From contig NZ_JANUHA010000001.1 in assembly GCF_024753255.1 (NCBI RefSeq), forward strand, positions 310,001-374,000: DNA of 64,000 nt, read 5' to 3'. Position 1 is the first letter of the stretch; each line of letters opens with the position of its first letter. This stretch comes from Massilia agri (GTDB taxonomy: Bacteria > Pseudomonadota > Gammaproteobacteria > Burkholderiales > Burkholderiaceae_D). Made by a program: the position numbers and the translations under genes. Under the pieces are notes generated by a model, which worked only from the letters and a program-made list of their open reading frames with translations, had not been told where the DNA came from and ran no database searches. Shown in pieces: positions 18,310 through 28,908 of the stretch.

Positions 18310-18750
18310 GTGCAAGCCAATCCAAGCAAAAGCCCCATCACTCCCCGGCTTGATACCGCACCGGCATGCCGGCGCCGCCTCCTGATCGTCGACGATGACG
18401 TCGGTACGGCCACCGTGCTGGCCATGACGATGAGCGAGTACGGGCACAGCGTCGAAGTCGCCCACAACGGCGCGGACGCGCTGGCCGCCGCCGAACGCTT
18501 CCGCCCGGACGTGGTCTTCCTCGATCTCGTCATGCCCGGCATGAGCGGCTTCGAAGTCGTCCGCGCCCTGCGCGCCCTCCCCGGCCTGTCCAACGTCGTG
18601 GTCGCCGCCCTGACCGGCTGGAACGACCAAGTGACCAGGGTGGCCGTCGTGGAGGCGGGCTTCGACCGCCACCTGGTCAAGCCGCCCTACCTGGCGGAGA
18701 TCTTCGACGTCATCGCTTGCGCGGCGCAAGGCCGTGGCGCGGTCGCCTAG
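18310..18750 (+). CDS. Single-domain response regulator (CheY-like receiver)
   Basis: 146 residues: a short unstructured N-terminus and one receiver domain (about 25-140). It shows the acidic pair RRLLIVDDD, the phospho-acceptor Asp in VVFLDLVMPGMSG, the Thr in ALTGW and the Lys in HLVKPP. No output domain follows. A GTG at 18310 is preferred because AGGAA sits seven bases upstream; a longer start at 18277 lacks a ribosome site. The stop is 12 bases before the start of the membrane diguanylate cyclase, so the two genes form a unit and this receiver probably acts in the same c-di-GMP pathway. No histidine kinase is adjacent. Confidence 0.85.
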   Translation: MQANPSKSPITPRLDTAPACRRRLLIVDDDVGTATVLAMTMSEYGHSVEVAHNGADALAAAERFRPDVVFLDLVMPGMSGFEVVRALRALPGLSNVVVAALTGWNDQVTRVAVVEAGFDRHLVKPPYLAEIFDVIACAAQGRGAVA

Positions 18751-18751
18751 C

Positions 18752-18765
18752 AAGGAGAGCGTATT
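18752..18765 (+). promoter_or_regulatory. Strong Shine-Dalgarno sequence before an ATT codon
   Basis: AAGGAG (18752-18757), then AGCGT, then ATT (18763-18765), which opens the frame of the diguanylate cyclase. This site decides the start: the downstream GTG at 18802 is 45 bases away and lacks any ribosome site. Confidence 0.6.
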
Positions 18766-20403
18766 TTTCCGAAGACCCTCAAGGGCCGCCTCACCGCCGC
18801 CGTGACGGCGCTGGTCGCCGGCGCCTGCGTGCTGGTGGCCGCCGTGGCGCTCGACATCGCCTACCGCGAGATGCGCGAGGCGACCGGGCGCCAGCAGTAC
18901 GCCATGCTGGCCAGTGCGGCCGCCCATCTCGAGTCCGAACTGGACACCAAGCGCATGCTGCTGCGCACGCTCGCTGAGGAGCTGATGGCGCAGCCGGAGC
19001 GAAGCCGCCTGCACGAGGTGCTGGCGCGGCACCCGGGCCTGCGCAGCGCCTTCGCGGACCTGGCCCTCATGGACGCCGAGGGACGCGTGCTCGCCAGCCA
19101 GCGCGGCGGCTACCTGCATGGTGCGCGATTCGCCGCCGCCTCCTGCTTCCAGAAGACCCTGCGCGAAGGGCGCGGGCTGGTGTCGGAACCCATCGCGGAC
19201 CGTGAGACGGGGGGCGCCGTCGTCCTCATGGCCGAGCCCGCGCTGGATGCCGGCGGCCGGGTCGCCTTTGTGCTGTGCGCCGGGATCGACCTGGGCGACT
19301 CGTCCTTCTTCGCCCAGCTTGCGCGCCTGCGCCCGGACGCCACCGGTCACCTGTTCGCCTTCACGCGCGGCGGCGTCAATCTGCATCACCGCGACCGCGG
19401 CCGCCTGCTGCGCAGCGTCGAGGACGAGGCCGTGCTGGAGGGCTCGGTCCGCTCCGCCCTGCGCGGCTGGGAAGGCTGGGCCGAAGGCAGGGACAGGGAT
19501 GGCGCCGAATCGCTCGTCACCTACAAGCAGGTGCGCGGCGTGGACTGGGTGCTCGGCTCGATCTTCCCCGCCGACAAAGCCTTCGCCGGCATCGCCAAGG
19601 CGCGCCGTTATGCCTGGATCTGCGCGGTCGGCATCGCCCTGCTCGCGGGCGCCATCGGCTGGGCCACCATGCTGGTGCTGCTCAAGCCGCTGCGCGCCCT
19701 GCGCCGCCACGTGCATGCGGTGGAGCGCGAGGAGGCGGGGATCGAGGTGCTGGACCTGAGCCGGCAAGACGAGGTCGGCGCGCTCGGCCGGGCCTTCCAC
19801 TCGCTGTCGCTCAAGCGCCAGCTCGCCGAGCAGCAGCTCAAGGAACTGTGCCTGACCGACCCGCTCACCAAGCTTGGCAACCGCCGCCAGTTCGACCACG
19901 ACGTCGCCCTGCTGGCCGAGCAGGCCGCGCGCTACCGCTTCGGCATGGCGATCGCTTTTCTGGACGTCGACTGCTTCAAGGCCATCAACGACACCTATGG
20001 CCATGCGGCCGGCGACGCCGTGCTGCGCGAATTCGGCCGGCGCCTGCGCGGCCTGACCCGCCCCACCGATCGCAGCTACCGCCTGGCGGGCGACGAGTTC
20101 GTGATCGTGTCGGAACGGCTCGAGACGGCCGAGAATGCGCGCCGCTTCGCCGCCAAGATCCTGCGCGCGATCCGCCGGCCCTTCGAGTTCGAGGGCGCGC
20201 CGCTGGTCGTCACGACCAGCATCGGCATCGCGGTGTCGCGCTTTCCGGTGCCCGCGGTGGGCGATCTGCTGCAGCACGCGGATGCGGCCCTGTACCGCAC
20301 CAAGCGGGCCGGGCGTGATGGATATACGGTAAAGGAACTGTCGACGCCCCAGGCGGCCAGCAGCACGGAAGTGGCCTTGCGCTACCGCCCGGCGGTCCAG
20401 TAG
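18763..20403 (+). CDS. Membrane diguanylate cyclase, apparent ATT start codon
   Basis: 546 residues if started at ATT 18763. Layout: basic N-terminus (FPKTLKGR), a transmembrane segment (about 12-32), a periplasmic Cache-like sensor (about 35-270), a second transmembrane segment (about 280-305), a HAMP-like linker (KPLRALRRHV ... QDEVGALGRAF) and a GGDEF domain (about 360-520). The signature is AGDEF, a variant that keeps the catalytic Glu. RPTD five residues earlier is a good c-di-GMP inhibitory I-site. The canonical alternative, GTG at 18802, would drop the basic residues and has no ribosome site. AAGGAG at 18752-18757 lies five bases before ATT and has no ATG, GTG or TTG at the right distance. 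The preceding gene encodes a lone receiver. Confidence 0.85.
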   Translation: MFPKTLKGRLTAAVTALVAGACVLVAAVALDIAYREMREATGRQQYAMLASAAAHLESELDTKRMLLRTLAEELMAQPERSRLHEVLARHPGLRSAFADLALMDAEGRVLASQRGGYLHGARFAAASCFQKTLREGRGLVSEPIADRETGGAVVLMAEPALDAGGRVAFVLCAGIDLGDSSFFAQLARLRPDATGHLFAFTRGGVNLHHRDRGRLLRSVEDEAVLEGSVRSALRGWEGWAEGRDRDGAESLVTYKQVRGVDWVLGSIFPADKAFAGIAKARRYAWICAVGIALLAGAIGWATMLVLLKPLRALRRHVHAVEREEAGIEVLDLSRQDEVGALGRAFHSLSLKRQLAEQQLKELCLTDPLTKLGNRRQFDHDVALLAEQAARYRFGMAIAFLDVDCFKAINDTYGHAAGDAVLREFGRRLRGLTRPTDRSYRLAGDEFVIVSERLETAENARRFAAKILRAIRRPFEFEGAPLVVTTSIGIAVSRFPVPAVGDLLQHADAALYRTKRAGRDGYTVKELSTPQAASSTEVALRYRPAVQ

Positions 20404-20954
20404 GCGGCGCGGCGCGCCAGGCGCCCGTGCAGGTGGCTGCGGCTGCGCGGATTGTCGAGGAAAGAGGCGAGCACGCGCTCGTACAGCGCCAGGCTGTCGC
20501 GGTAGCGGCCCTGGCGCATGGCGCCGGGTTTACGCAGGAATTTCAATACAAAGTAATCGGCCAGCAGGTCGCCCTGGGCCTCCATATTGTAATCCGCCAG
20601 GGTGGCGTCCTCGCGCAGCGTGTAGGCATAGGGCAGCCCGATGCGCACCGCGCCGCGCAGGCGCACCGGGTAGCCCAGCTGGTGCTGCCACACGTGCACC
20701 ATCTCGTGCATGAACCAGTGGATCGCGCCGGGGTCGCCGCGCGTGTAGTCGGGGAGGAAACAGGAACGGTGGAAGTACATGCTGCCGTTCGGCGTCATGC
20801 AGCAGTTCTTCGGCTGGAAGGGCATGTAGCGGCGCCCGTGGATACGGACGCGCCGGTAGTCGATGGCGTCGCCGAAGAGCAGCGACGCCATCGCGATCTC
20901 GTTCGCCGTCAAGGGACGGGAACGGGGCCGTTTCTCTACGCTGTTATGCAGCAC
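20382..20954 (-). CDS. Putative zinc metallopeptidase-like protein ('vgr-related')
   Basis: About 190 residues with a zinc-metallopeptidase signature HEMVHVWQH (HExxH with a third His). It resembles small proteins named 'vgr-related' in Burkholderiales, with RPLTANEIAMASLLFGDAID, MTPNGSMYFH and a C-terminal helix. The name is historical and no function is established. The frame has no ATG before the conserved RPLT segment; a GTG at 20954 is the best start and overlaps the end of eda by 11 bases. This makes it the third gene of the edd-eda transcript. It converges on the diguanylate cyclase with a 22-bp overlap of the two ends. No signal peptide is visible. Confidence 0.72.
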   Translation of the reverse strand: MLHNSVEKRPRSRPLTANEIAMASLLFGDAIDYRRVRIHGRRYMPFQPKNCCMTPNGSMYFHRSCFLPDYTRGDPGAIHWFMHEMVHVWQHQLGYPVRLRGAVRIGLPYAYTLREDATLADYNMEAQGDLLADYFVLKFLRKPGAMRQGRYRDSLALYERVLASFLDNPRSRSHLHGRLARRAAYWTAGR

Positions 20955-21587
20955 GCAGCGCGGAAGCCGCTTTCGCCAGTTCGGTGATGCCGGCCCAGTC
21001 GCCGGCCGCGATGAGGTCCTTCGGCGTGAGCCAGGAGCCGCCCACGCAGGCCACATTCTTACAGGCCAGGAACTTCGGCGCGGTCTCGATCGAGATGCCG
21101 CCGGTCGGGCAGAAAGTCACGTCCGGCAGCGGGCCGGCGATGGCATTGAGCATGCCGACGCCGCCCGCCGGCACCGCCGGGAACAGCTTCAACTGCTTGA
21201 AACCGTGCTCGCGCGCGGCCATCACTTCGGACGGGGTCATCACGCCCGGCAGCAGCGGCAGGCCGCTCTTCTTCGCCGCTTCGATCATGGTGGCGGTCAG
21301 GCCCGGCGACACGCCGAACACCGCGCCCGCATCGCGCGAGGCTTCGAACTCGTGCGGCTGGGTGAGCGTGCCCACGCCGACGATGGCGCCTTCGACCTGG
21401 CTCATGGCGCGGATGGCGCCGAGCCCGTGCTCGGTGCGCAGCGTGACTTCCAGCACGCGGATGCCGCCCGCCACCAGGGCCTTCGCCAGCGGAACGGCGT
21501 GCTCGGGATCGTCGATGGCGATGACGGGGATGACGCTCGCCGAGCGCATGATTTCAAGTAAGCTCATTTGTCCCATGGTTTGTCCCA

Positions 21588-21588
<1 letters not shown>
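20944..21588 (-). CDS. eda: 2-dehydro-3-deoxy-6-phosphogluconate (KDPG) aldolase
   Basis: Splits KDPG into pyruvate and glyceraldehyde-3-phosphate, the second Entner-Doudoroff reaction. 214 residues (E. coli 213). It shows VIPVIAIDDPEHAVPLAKAL, EVTLRTEHGL, VGVGTLTQPHEFEASRDAGA, the Schiff-base Lys region LKLFPA and the FCPTGGI phosphate loop. Three in-frame ATGs lie close together (21588, 21576, 21567). The first overlaps the edd stop in TAATG and is preferred because the genes are coupled there. The frame is open farther upstream but lies within edd. Confidence 0.95.
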
Positions 21589-23507
<1,919 letters not shown>

Positions 23508-23533
23508 GATCGTTCCTTCTTGAATTTGGTATC

Positions 23534-23548
23534 TGAAATTTTACTACA
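23534..23548 (-). promoter_or_regulatory. HexR-like operator upstream of edd
   Basis: On the minus strand it reads TGTAGTAAAATTTCA, close to the 15-bp HexR palindrome (TGTA-N7-TACA type). It lies 27 bp before the edd start. The hexR gene itself is at 28.0 kb, and similar boxes precede pgi and zwf. Confidence 0.7.
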
Positions 23549-23656
23549 GATTTGAAGCCAGCGCAGAAAGCGCAATTTCCCTATCACGGCTGACCAAACG
23601 CATCAGCACTCGGGATTTCGCGCGATGACCACCCTTGGTAATCGGCTACATTTTTA

Positions 23657-23671
23657 TGTAGTGAATTTACG
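23657..23671 (+). promoter_or_regulatory. HexR-like operator upstream of pgi
   Basis: TGTAGTGAATTTACG, one mismatch from each half of the box found before zwf. It overlaps a perfect inverted repeat CTACAT-TTTT-ATGTAG at 23646-23661. It lies 62 bp before the pgi start. Confidence 0.65.
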
Positions 23672-23733
23672 CCGGCTTCCTGTATTATTCGATAATCTGC
23701 ACTTGACAATATTGTTTCTTCAATACCGACCCC

Positions 23734-25377
23734 ATGCGCACGCCCTCCCTTACCAGCACCGCCAGCTTCCAAGCCCTCGAAAACCATGCCGCCCAGGCGG
23801 AAGACTGGGAAATGCGCAGCCTCTTCGCTGCCGATCCCCAGCGCTTCGAGAAACTCTCGGTCGAGGCCGCGGGGCTCTTCCTAGACTATTCAAAAAATCG
23901 CCTCGACGGGCGCACGCTTGAACTGCTGGCAGAGCTGGCGCGCGAGCGCGGCGTGGAGGCGCGCCGCGACGCGATGTTCGCTGGCGAACGCATCAACAAT
24001 ACCGAGAACCGCGCCGTCCTGCACACCGCCCTGCGCGCACCGCGCGGCGCGAAGCTGGTGGTCGACGGCCAGGACGTGAATGCCGACGTGCACGCGGTGC
24101 TCGACCGCATCAGGACCTTCACCGACGCGGTGCGCAGCGGCGAATGGCTGGGCCATACCGGCAAGCCGATCACCGACATCGTCAACATCGGCATCGGCGG
24201 CTCCGACCTCGGTCCGAAGATGGTCGTGCTGGCCCTGCGCCACTACACCCATCCACGCCTGAAGATGCACTTCGTGTCGAACGTCGACGGCCACGACATG
24301 GACGCGGCCCTCTCCCAGGTCGATCCGGAAACCACGCTCTTCATCGTCGCGTCGAAAACCTTTACCACGGCCGAGACCATGATGAACGCGCAAACCGCGC
24401 GCAGCTGGTTCCTCGAGCGCGCCGGCGAAGAAGCGCTGGCGAAGCACTTCGTCGCGGTCTCGACCAATACCGAGGCCATCAAGGCTTTCGGCATCGACCC
24501 GGCCAATATGTTCCCCTTCTGGGACTGGGTCGGCGGCCGCTACTCGGTGTGGTCGGCGATCGGCCTGTCGGTGGCGCTGGCCGTCGGCTTCGGCTACTTC
24601 AGTGACTTCCTGGCCGGCGCCCACGCCCTGGACGAGCACTTCCGTACCGCCCCGATCGAGCAGAACATGCCGATGCTGCTGGCCCTGGTCGGCTTCTGGA
24701 ACCGCGAGTTCCTGGATGCGCATTCGGTCACCATCGCGCCCTACCACCAGGACCTGAACCGCTTCCCCGCCTATCTGCAGCAGCTCGACATGGAGAGCAA
24801 CGGCAAGTGCGTCACCCGCGAAGGCGAGCCGGTCGACACCCCGACCTGCCCGGCGATCTGGGGCGAACCCGGCACCAATGGCCAGCACGCCTACTTCCAG
24901 CTGCTGCACCAGGGCACCGACCTGACCCCGATCGACTTCATCGCCGCCCTGCGCCCCGCGCACGAGATGGAACACCACCACACCGCCCTGCTGGCCAACT
25001 GCTTCGCCCAGTCGGAAGCCTTCATGAAGGGCAAGACCATCGACGAGGTGCGCGCCGATCTGCAGGCCCAGGGCCTGCCGGCTGACGAGATCGAACGCCT
25101 GGCGCCGCACAAGACCTTCCCGGGCAACCGTCCGAGCAACACCATCCTGATGGAACGCCTGACGCCGAGCACCCTCGGCGCCCTGATCGCGCTGTACGAG
25201 CACAAGACCTTCGTGCAGGGCGTGATCTGGAATGTCAACAGTTTCGACCAGTGGGGCGTTGAACTGGGCAAGGTGCTGGCGAAGAAGATCGAAGCCGAGC
25301 TTCTGGGCGAACCCCAGCCGGCGAACCACGACAGCTCCACCAACGGCCTGATCGCCCGCGCCAAGGCCGCGTTCTGA
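23734..25377 (+). CDS. pgi: Glucose-6-phosphate isomerase
   Basis: Interconverts glucose-6-phosphate and fructose-6-phosphate. 547 residues, as in E. coli (549). It has the signatures [26 protein letters not shown], the [15 protein letters not shown] motif, and [18 protein letters not shown] near the C-terminus. The catalytic region [14 protein letters not shown] is present. First gene of a rightward set pgi-lactonase-zwf-hexR, with a HexR-like box upstream, so it is probably induced when HexR is released by KDPG. Confidence 0.97.
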   Translation: MRTPSLTSTASFQALENHAAQAEDWEMRSLFAADPQRFEKLSVEAAGLFLDYSKNRLDGRTLELLAELARERGVEARRDAMFAGERINNTENRAVLHTALRAPRGAKLVVDGQDVNADVHAVLDRIRTFTDAVRSGEWLGHTGKPITDIVNIGIGGSDLGPKMVVLALRHYTHPRLKMHFVSNVDGHDMDAALSQVDPETTLFIVASKTFTTAETMMNAQTARSWFLERAGEEALAKHFVAVSTNTEAIKAFGIDPANMFPFWDWVGGRYSVWSAIGLSVALAVGFGYFSDFLAGAHALDEHFRTAPIEQNMPMLLALVGFWNREFLDAHSVTIAPYHQDLNRFPAYLQQLDMESNGKCVTREGEPVDTPTCPAIWGEPGTNGQHAYFQLLHQGTDLTPIDFIAALRPAHEMEHHHTALLANCFAQSEAFMKGKTIDEVRADLQAQGLPADEIERLAPHKTFPGNRPSNTILMERLTPSTLGALIALYEHKTFVQGVIWNVNSFDQWGVELGKVLAKKIEAELLGEPQPANHDSSTNGLIARAKAAF

Positions 25378-25397
25378 ACCTATCCATTTACTCTTAC

Positions 25398-26297
25398 ATG
25401 GCAACGGATAAATTCGAGGTAGTGCACGACGCGCCCATGCTCGTCGGCGAAGCGGCGACCTGGCACGAGGTCGAGTCGGCGCTGTACTGGGTGGACATCA
25501 ACGGCCACACGGTCAACCGGGTCCACCCGGCAAGCGGCAAGTACAGCTACTGGAAGATGGGGTCGGAGCCCTCGGCGCTGGCCGTCGACGGCGACAACAA
25601 CCTGATCGTCTCGACGCGCACGGGCCTCATCTGCCTGAACACGACCAGCGGCAAGGAAACCCCGATCGCCGACGCGCCCTACGATACGAAGATCGTGCGC
25701 TTCAACGACGGCCGCGTCGACCCGGCGGGCCGCTTCTGGGTCGGCACCATGTACGAGCCGCGCGACAAGCCGGCGGCCGAGATGTACGTGCTCGAGCGCG
25801 GCCAGCTGCGCCGGGCCTGGGCGGGGGGCATGACGAACTCGAACGGCCTGGCCTGGAGCCTGGACGGCCGCACCATGTTCCATGCCGACACGACCACGCA
25901 CCGGATCGACTGCTACGACTACGACCCGGCAAGCGGCGCGCATTCGAACGGACGCACCATCAAGACCTTCTCGACCGACAAATCGGCCGCCGACTACGGC
26001 GGCCGTCCGGACGGCGCGACGATCGACAGCGAAGGCGCCTACTGGGTGGCGATGTTCGAAGGCGGCCGCGTGCTGCGGATCGCGCCGGACGGCGAGATCC
26101 TGCGCGAGATCCTGCTGCCCGTGCGCTGCCCGACCTCGGTCGCCTTCGGCGGCTCGGACCTGCGCACGCTCTACATCACCAGCGCCAGCCACGGCCGCCC
26201 GGCTGCGGAACTGGAACAGTACCCGCTCAGCGGCAAGGTGCTGTCGATCCGTGTCGACGTTGCTGGCCGCGAAGAACCAGAGTACGTGCACCGGTAG
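25398..26297 (+). CDS. SMP-30/gluconolactonase-family lactonase
   Basis: 299-residue six-bladed propeller lactonase. Family motifs: LVGEAATWHEVESALYWVDI (metal-binding Glu), FNDGRVDPAGRFWVGTM, TNSNGLAWSLDGRTMFHADT and RPDGATIDSEGAYWVAMFEGG (metal-binding Asp and Asn positions). It lies between pgi and zwf, 20 bp after pgi, where a 6-phosphogluconolactonase would be expected; no pgl-type gene is in the window. It probably opens 6-phosphogluconolactone made by Zwf; sugar lactones in general are the known family substrates. Its TAG stop is formed by the first bases of an intergenic repeat element (GTAGGGG), so the end of the gene may have been set by insertion of that element. Confidence 0.88.
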   Translation: MATDKFEVVHDAPMLVGEAATWHEVESALYWVDINGHTVNRVHPASGKYSYWKMGSEPSALAVDGDNNLIVSTRTGLICLNTTSGKETPIADAPYDTKIVRFNDGRVDPAGRFWVGTMYEPRDKPAAEMYVLERGQLRRAWAGGMTNSNGLAWSLDGRTMFHADTTTHRIDCYDYDPASGAHSNGRTIKTFSTDKSAADYGGRPDGATIDSEGAYWVAMFEGGRVLRIAPDGEILREILLPVRCPTSVAFGGSDLRTLYITSASHGRPAAELEQYPLSGKVLSIRVDVAGREEPEYVHR

Positions 26298-26425
26298 GGG
26301 TGTTCCAGTCCAGTGGACTGGAACACGCTCTGCCGAACGCGCGTTCAAATACACGGTGAGATGAGGCGAACCGTCCATTTTCACGCTGGTTGAACGCGCG
26401 GTCGGCGAAGCCGACCGCCCTACGA
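26294..26425. repeat. Intergenic palindromic element A
   Basis: Ends GTAGGGG (26294-26300) and CCCTACGA are inverted. Inside are a perfect hairpin with 13-bp arms (26300-26312 and 26314-26326), an inner near-perfect pair GCCGAACGCGCGTTCAA / TTGAACGCGCGGTCGGC (16 of 17), and a second hairpin GCGGTCGGC-GAA-GCCGACCGC (26398-26418). It shares ends and internal words with the elements at 30405 and 47638. It fills most of the gap between the lactonase gene and zwf and contains the lactonase stop codon. Confidence 0.8.
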
Positions 26426-26438
26426 AACCCAGCCATTC

Positions 26439-26453
26439 CGTAGTAGATTTTCT
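26439..26453 (+). promoter_or_regulatory. Weak second HexR-like box upstream of zwf
   Basis: CGTAGTAGATTTTCT matches 11 of 15 positions of the strong box 32 bp downstream. It may be a helper site or chance similarity. Confidence 0.3.
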
Positions 26454-26470
26454 TGCCTGACGCTTATTCG

Positions 26471-26485
26471 TGTAGTAAATTTACA
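26471..26485 (+). promoter_or_regulatory. HexR operator upstream of zwf
   Basis: TGTAGTAAATTTACA is a nearly perfect palindrome and the best HexR-type box in the window. It lies 30 bp before the zwf start, so a bound repressor would cover the promoter or block elongation. hexR is the next gene after zwf, so HexR probably regulates its own transcript. Confidence 0.75.
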
Positions 26486-26515
26486 CAAAGCTCTCATTCC
26501 CTTCTGAAGAAACCC

Positions 26516-27985
26516 ATGGCCCTTTCTGATTTCGATCTCGTCTTCTTCGGCGGCAGCGGCGACCTTGCGATGCGCAAGCTGCTCCCTGCGATGTACGCGC
26601 GTGACGTCTGCGACGACCTGCCCGACACCGCCCGCATCATCTGCGTCGGCCGCGACGACTTCTCGCAGGAAGACTTCCTCCAGTTCGTCGAGAAGAACTC
26701 GAAGCCGAACATCAAGGAAACGCCTGTCGAGGCGACCTGGGCGCGCTTCCTGAAACGCATCGTCTACGTGGCCCTGAACGCCACCGACGTGAAGACCTAT
26801 GCCCCACTGGTCGAGGTATTGCGCAAGGACGAATCGCTGACCCGCGTCTACTACCTGGCGACGCCTCCCCACCTGTTCGCGACCATCTGCGACAACCTGG
26901 CAGCCACGGGTCTCGCGACGCCGAATTCGCGCGTGGTGCTGGAAAAGCCGCTGGGCCGCGACCTGGCCTCGGCCAAGCAGATCAACCTCGACGTCGGCAA
27001 GGTCTTCGCCGAGTCGCAGATCTACCGGATCGACCACTACCTGGGCAAGGAGACCGTGCAGAACCTGCTGGCCCTGCGCTTCGGGAACATCCTGTTCGAG
27101 CCGCTGTGGCGCCGCGAATGGATCTCGGACGTGCAGATCACCATCGCCGAAAAGATCGGCGTGGGCAACCGCCTGGGCTACTACGACACCTCGGGCGCGC
27201 TGCGCGACATGCTGCAGAACCACCTGCTGCAGCTGCTGTGTATCGTCGCCATGGAGCCGCCGACCTCAATCGCACCGGACGCCGTGCGCGACGCCAAGCT
27301 GCAGGTCCTGCGCTCGCTGAAGCGTTTTACCCCGACCGCCCTGTCGCAGAACATCGTGCGCGGCCAGTACCGCAGCGGCTACGTCGACGGCCAGGCGGTG
27401 CCGGGCTACCGCGACGAGCCGGACGCGCCGAAGCAGTCGAAGACCGAGACCTTCGTTGCGATGAAGGCCGAGATCGACACCTGGCGCTGGGCCGGCGTGC
27501 CCTTCTACCTGCGCACGGGCAAGCGCATGGCTGACCGCCTGGCCGAGATCGTGGTGCGCTTCAAGCCGATACCGCATTCGATCTTCAACCAGCCGACTTC
27601 GAGCTTCCAGCCGAACAGCCTGGTGATCCGCCTGCAGCCGGACGAAGGCCTGTCGATGAACCTGATGGCCAAGACCCCGGGCGACTCGATGCGCCTGAAG
27701 CAGGCCGAACTCGAACTCGACTTCCGCGAGCAATTCAAGAGCCCGCGCATGGAAGCCTACGAGCGCCTGCTGGTCGACGTGCTGCGCGGCCAGCTGACCC
27801 TGTTCATGCGCGGCGACGAGCTGGAAGCGGCCTGGGAATGGGTCGAGCCCATCCTCGAGCACTGGGAGCAGGACGACAGCGCGCCGGTGCCCTACACCTC
27901 GGGCACCTGGGGCCCCGCCGCCTCGAGCGCGCTGATCGGCCGCGACGGCCTGCAGTGGCGCGAAGAAGTGCTGCCCGAAGACTGA
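26516..27985 (+). CDS. zwf: Glucose-6-phosphate 1-dehydrogenase
   Basis: Oxidises glucose-6-phosphate to 6-phosphogluconolactone with NADP+. 489 residues, normal for bacteria. It shows the N-terminal nucleotide-binding motif [16 protein letters not shown], the active-site signature RIDHYLGKE (catalytic His in DHYLGK), and [11 protein letters not shown]. The frame is open 21 codons upstream, but the ATG at 26516 gives the family-like start [13 protein letters not shown] and has a GAAGAA ribosome site. A strong HexR box lies 30 bp before the start. hexR follows 15 bp downstream, so the two are co-transcribed. Confidence 0.97.
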   Translation: MALSDFDLVFFGGSGDLAMRKLLPAMYARDVCDDLPDTARIICVGRDDFSQEDFLQFVEKNSKPNIKETPVEATWARFLKRIVYVALNATDVKTYAPLVEVLRKDESLTRVYYLATPPHLFATICDNLAATGLATPNSRVVLEKPLGRDLASAKQINLDVGKVFAESQIYRIDHYLGKETVQNLLALRFGNILFEPLWRREWISDVQITIAEKIGVGNRLGYYDTSGALRDMLQNHLLQLLCIVAMEPPTSIAPDAVRDAKLQVLRSLKRFTPTALSQNIVRGQYRSGYVDGQAVPGYRDEPDAPKQSKTETFVAMKAEIDTWRWAGVPFYLRTGKRMADRLAEIVVRFKPIPHSIFNQPTSSFQPNSLVIRLQPDEGLSMNLMAKTPGDSMRLKQAELELDFREQFKSPRMEAYERLLVDVLRGQLTLFMRGDELEAAWEWVEPILEHWEQDDSAPVPYTSGTWGPAASSALIGRDGLQWREEVLPED

Positions 27986-28000
27986 GGGTCAAAAAACGCC

Positions 28001-28855
28001 ATGCTGCTCGATTCCATCCGCACCCAGCTCGACTCGCTCTCCAAATCGGAGCGCAAGGTCGCGCTCGCGGTGCTGGCCGCGCCCAACGTCATCGTGACCC
28101 AGAACATCACGGCGCTGGCGAAGAGCGCCCAGGTGTCCGAGCCCACCGTGGTGCGCTTCTGCCGCACCCTGGGCTACGACGGCTGGCATGAGTTCAAGCT
28201 CAAGCTGGCCCAGGGCCTGGCGCTGGCCCTGCCCGGCGCGAACGAGCAGCCGGCGCCGGACGACCTGGCCTCGGACCTGGTGAATAAAATCTGCAGCCGC
28301 TCGATCAACACCCTGCTCGACCTGCGCAACAACCTCAAGCCGGAACTGATCCAGAAGGCGCTCGACATCCTCTCGCGCGCCAACAAGATCGAGTTCTACG
28401 GCCAGGGCTCCTCCGGCTTCGTGGCCGCCGATGCCCAGCACAAGTTCTTCCGTTCGGGCGTGCCGACGGTGGCCTACACCGACCCGGCGATCCACTCGAT
28501 CGCCGCGGCCCTGCTGCGCGAAGGCGACGCGGTGGTGGCGATTTCGCAACGCGGCAATAACCCCGCCCTTACCCGGTCGGCCAAGCTGGCGCGCCGTGGC
28601 GGCGCCGACGTGATCGTGCTGGCGCCGTCAGGCACGCCGCTGGCCGAGATCGCGACCCTGTTCATCCCGATCGACCTGGTATTCGCGATCGACCCCTACA
28701 CCCCGATCTCGGCGCGCCTGGCCTACCTCGTCGTGATCGACGTGCTGGCCGTGGGCCTGGCCCTGCAGCGCGGGCCGGAATTCCGCAAGAAAATGCAGAA
28801 CGCCCAGAAGGCCTTGCAGGAATTCGATATGCAGTTTGATTCTTTCATCGGTTAA
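28001..28855 (+). CDS. hexR: HexR transcriptional regulator (RpiR family)
   Basis: Represses glucose-catabolism genes and is released by KDPG. 284 residues with the two-domain RpiR layout: an N-terminal helix-turn-helix (about 1-77, with LSKSERKVALAVLAAP and SVSEPTVVRFCRTLGYDG-like sequence) and a C-terminal SIS sugar-phosphate domain (about 125-260, with FYGQGSSGFVAADAQHKFF and VVAISQRGNNP). Its position directly behind zwf and the HexR-type boxes before edd, pgi and zwf support HexR rather than another RpiR protein. Confidence 0.94.
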   Translation: MLLDSIRTQLDSLSKSERKVALAVLAAPNVIVTQNITALAKSAQVSEPTVVRFCRTLGYDGWHEFKLKLAQGLALALPGANEQPAPDDLASDLVNKICSRSINTLLDLRNNLKPELIQKALDILSRANKIEFYGQGSSGFVAADAQHKFFRSGVPTVAYTDPAIHSIAAALLREGDAVVAISQRGNNPALTRSAKLARRGGADVIVLAPSGTPLAEIATLFIPIDLVFAIDPYTPISARLAYLVVIDVLAVGLALQRGPEFRKKMQNAQKALQEFDMQFDSFIG

Positions 28856-28878
28856 GCCAAACCCGCCACAGGTGTAAA

Positions 28879-28908
28879 ATACCCGGTTTCCATCGCATTC
28901 CCGGGTAT
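28879..28908 (+). promoter_or_regulatory. Inverted repeat covering the start codon of the fRMsr gene
   Basis: ATACCCGG (28879-28886) pairs with CCGGGTAT (28901-28908). The last two bases of the right arm are the first two of the ATG at 28907. TAAAAT at 28875-28880 could be a -10 box, in which case a transcript from it would lack the left arm. The repeat may hide the start in read-through mRNA from hexR. Confidence 0.35.
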
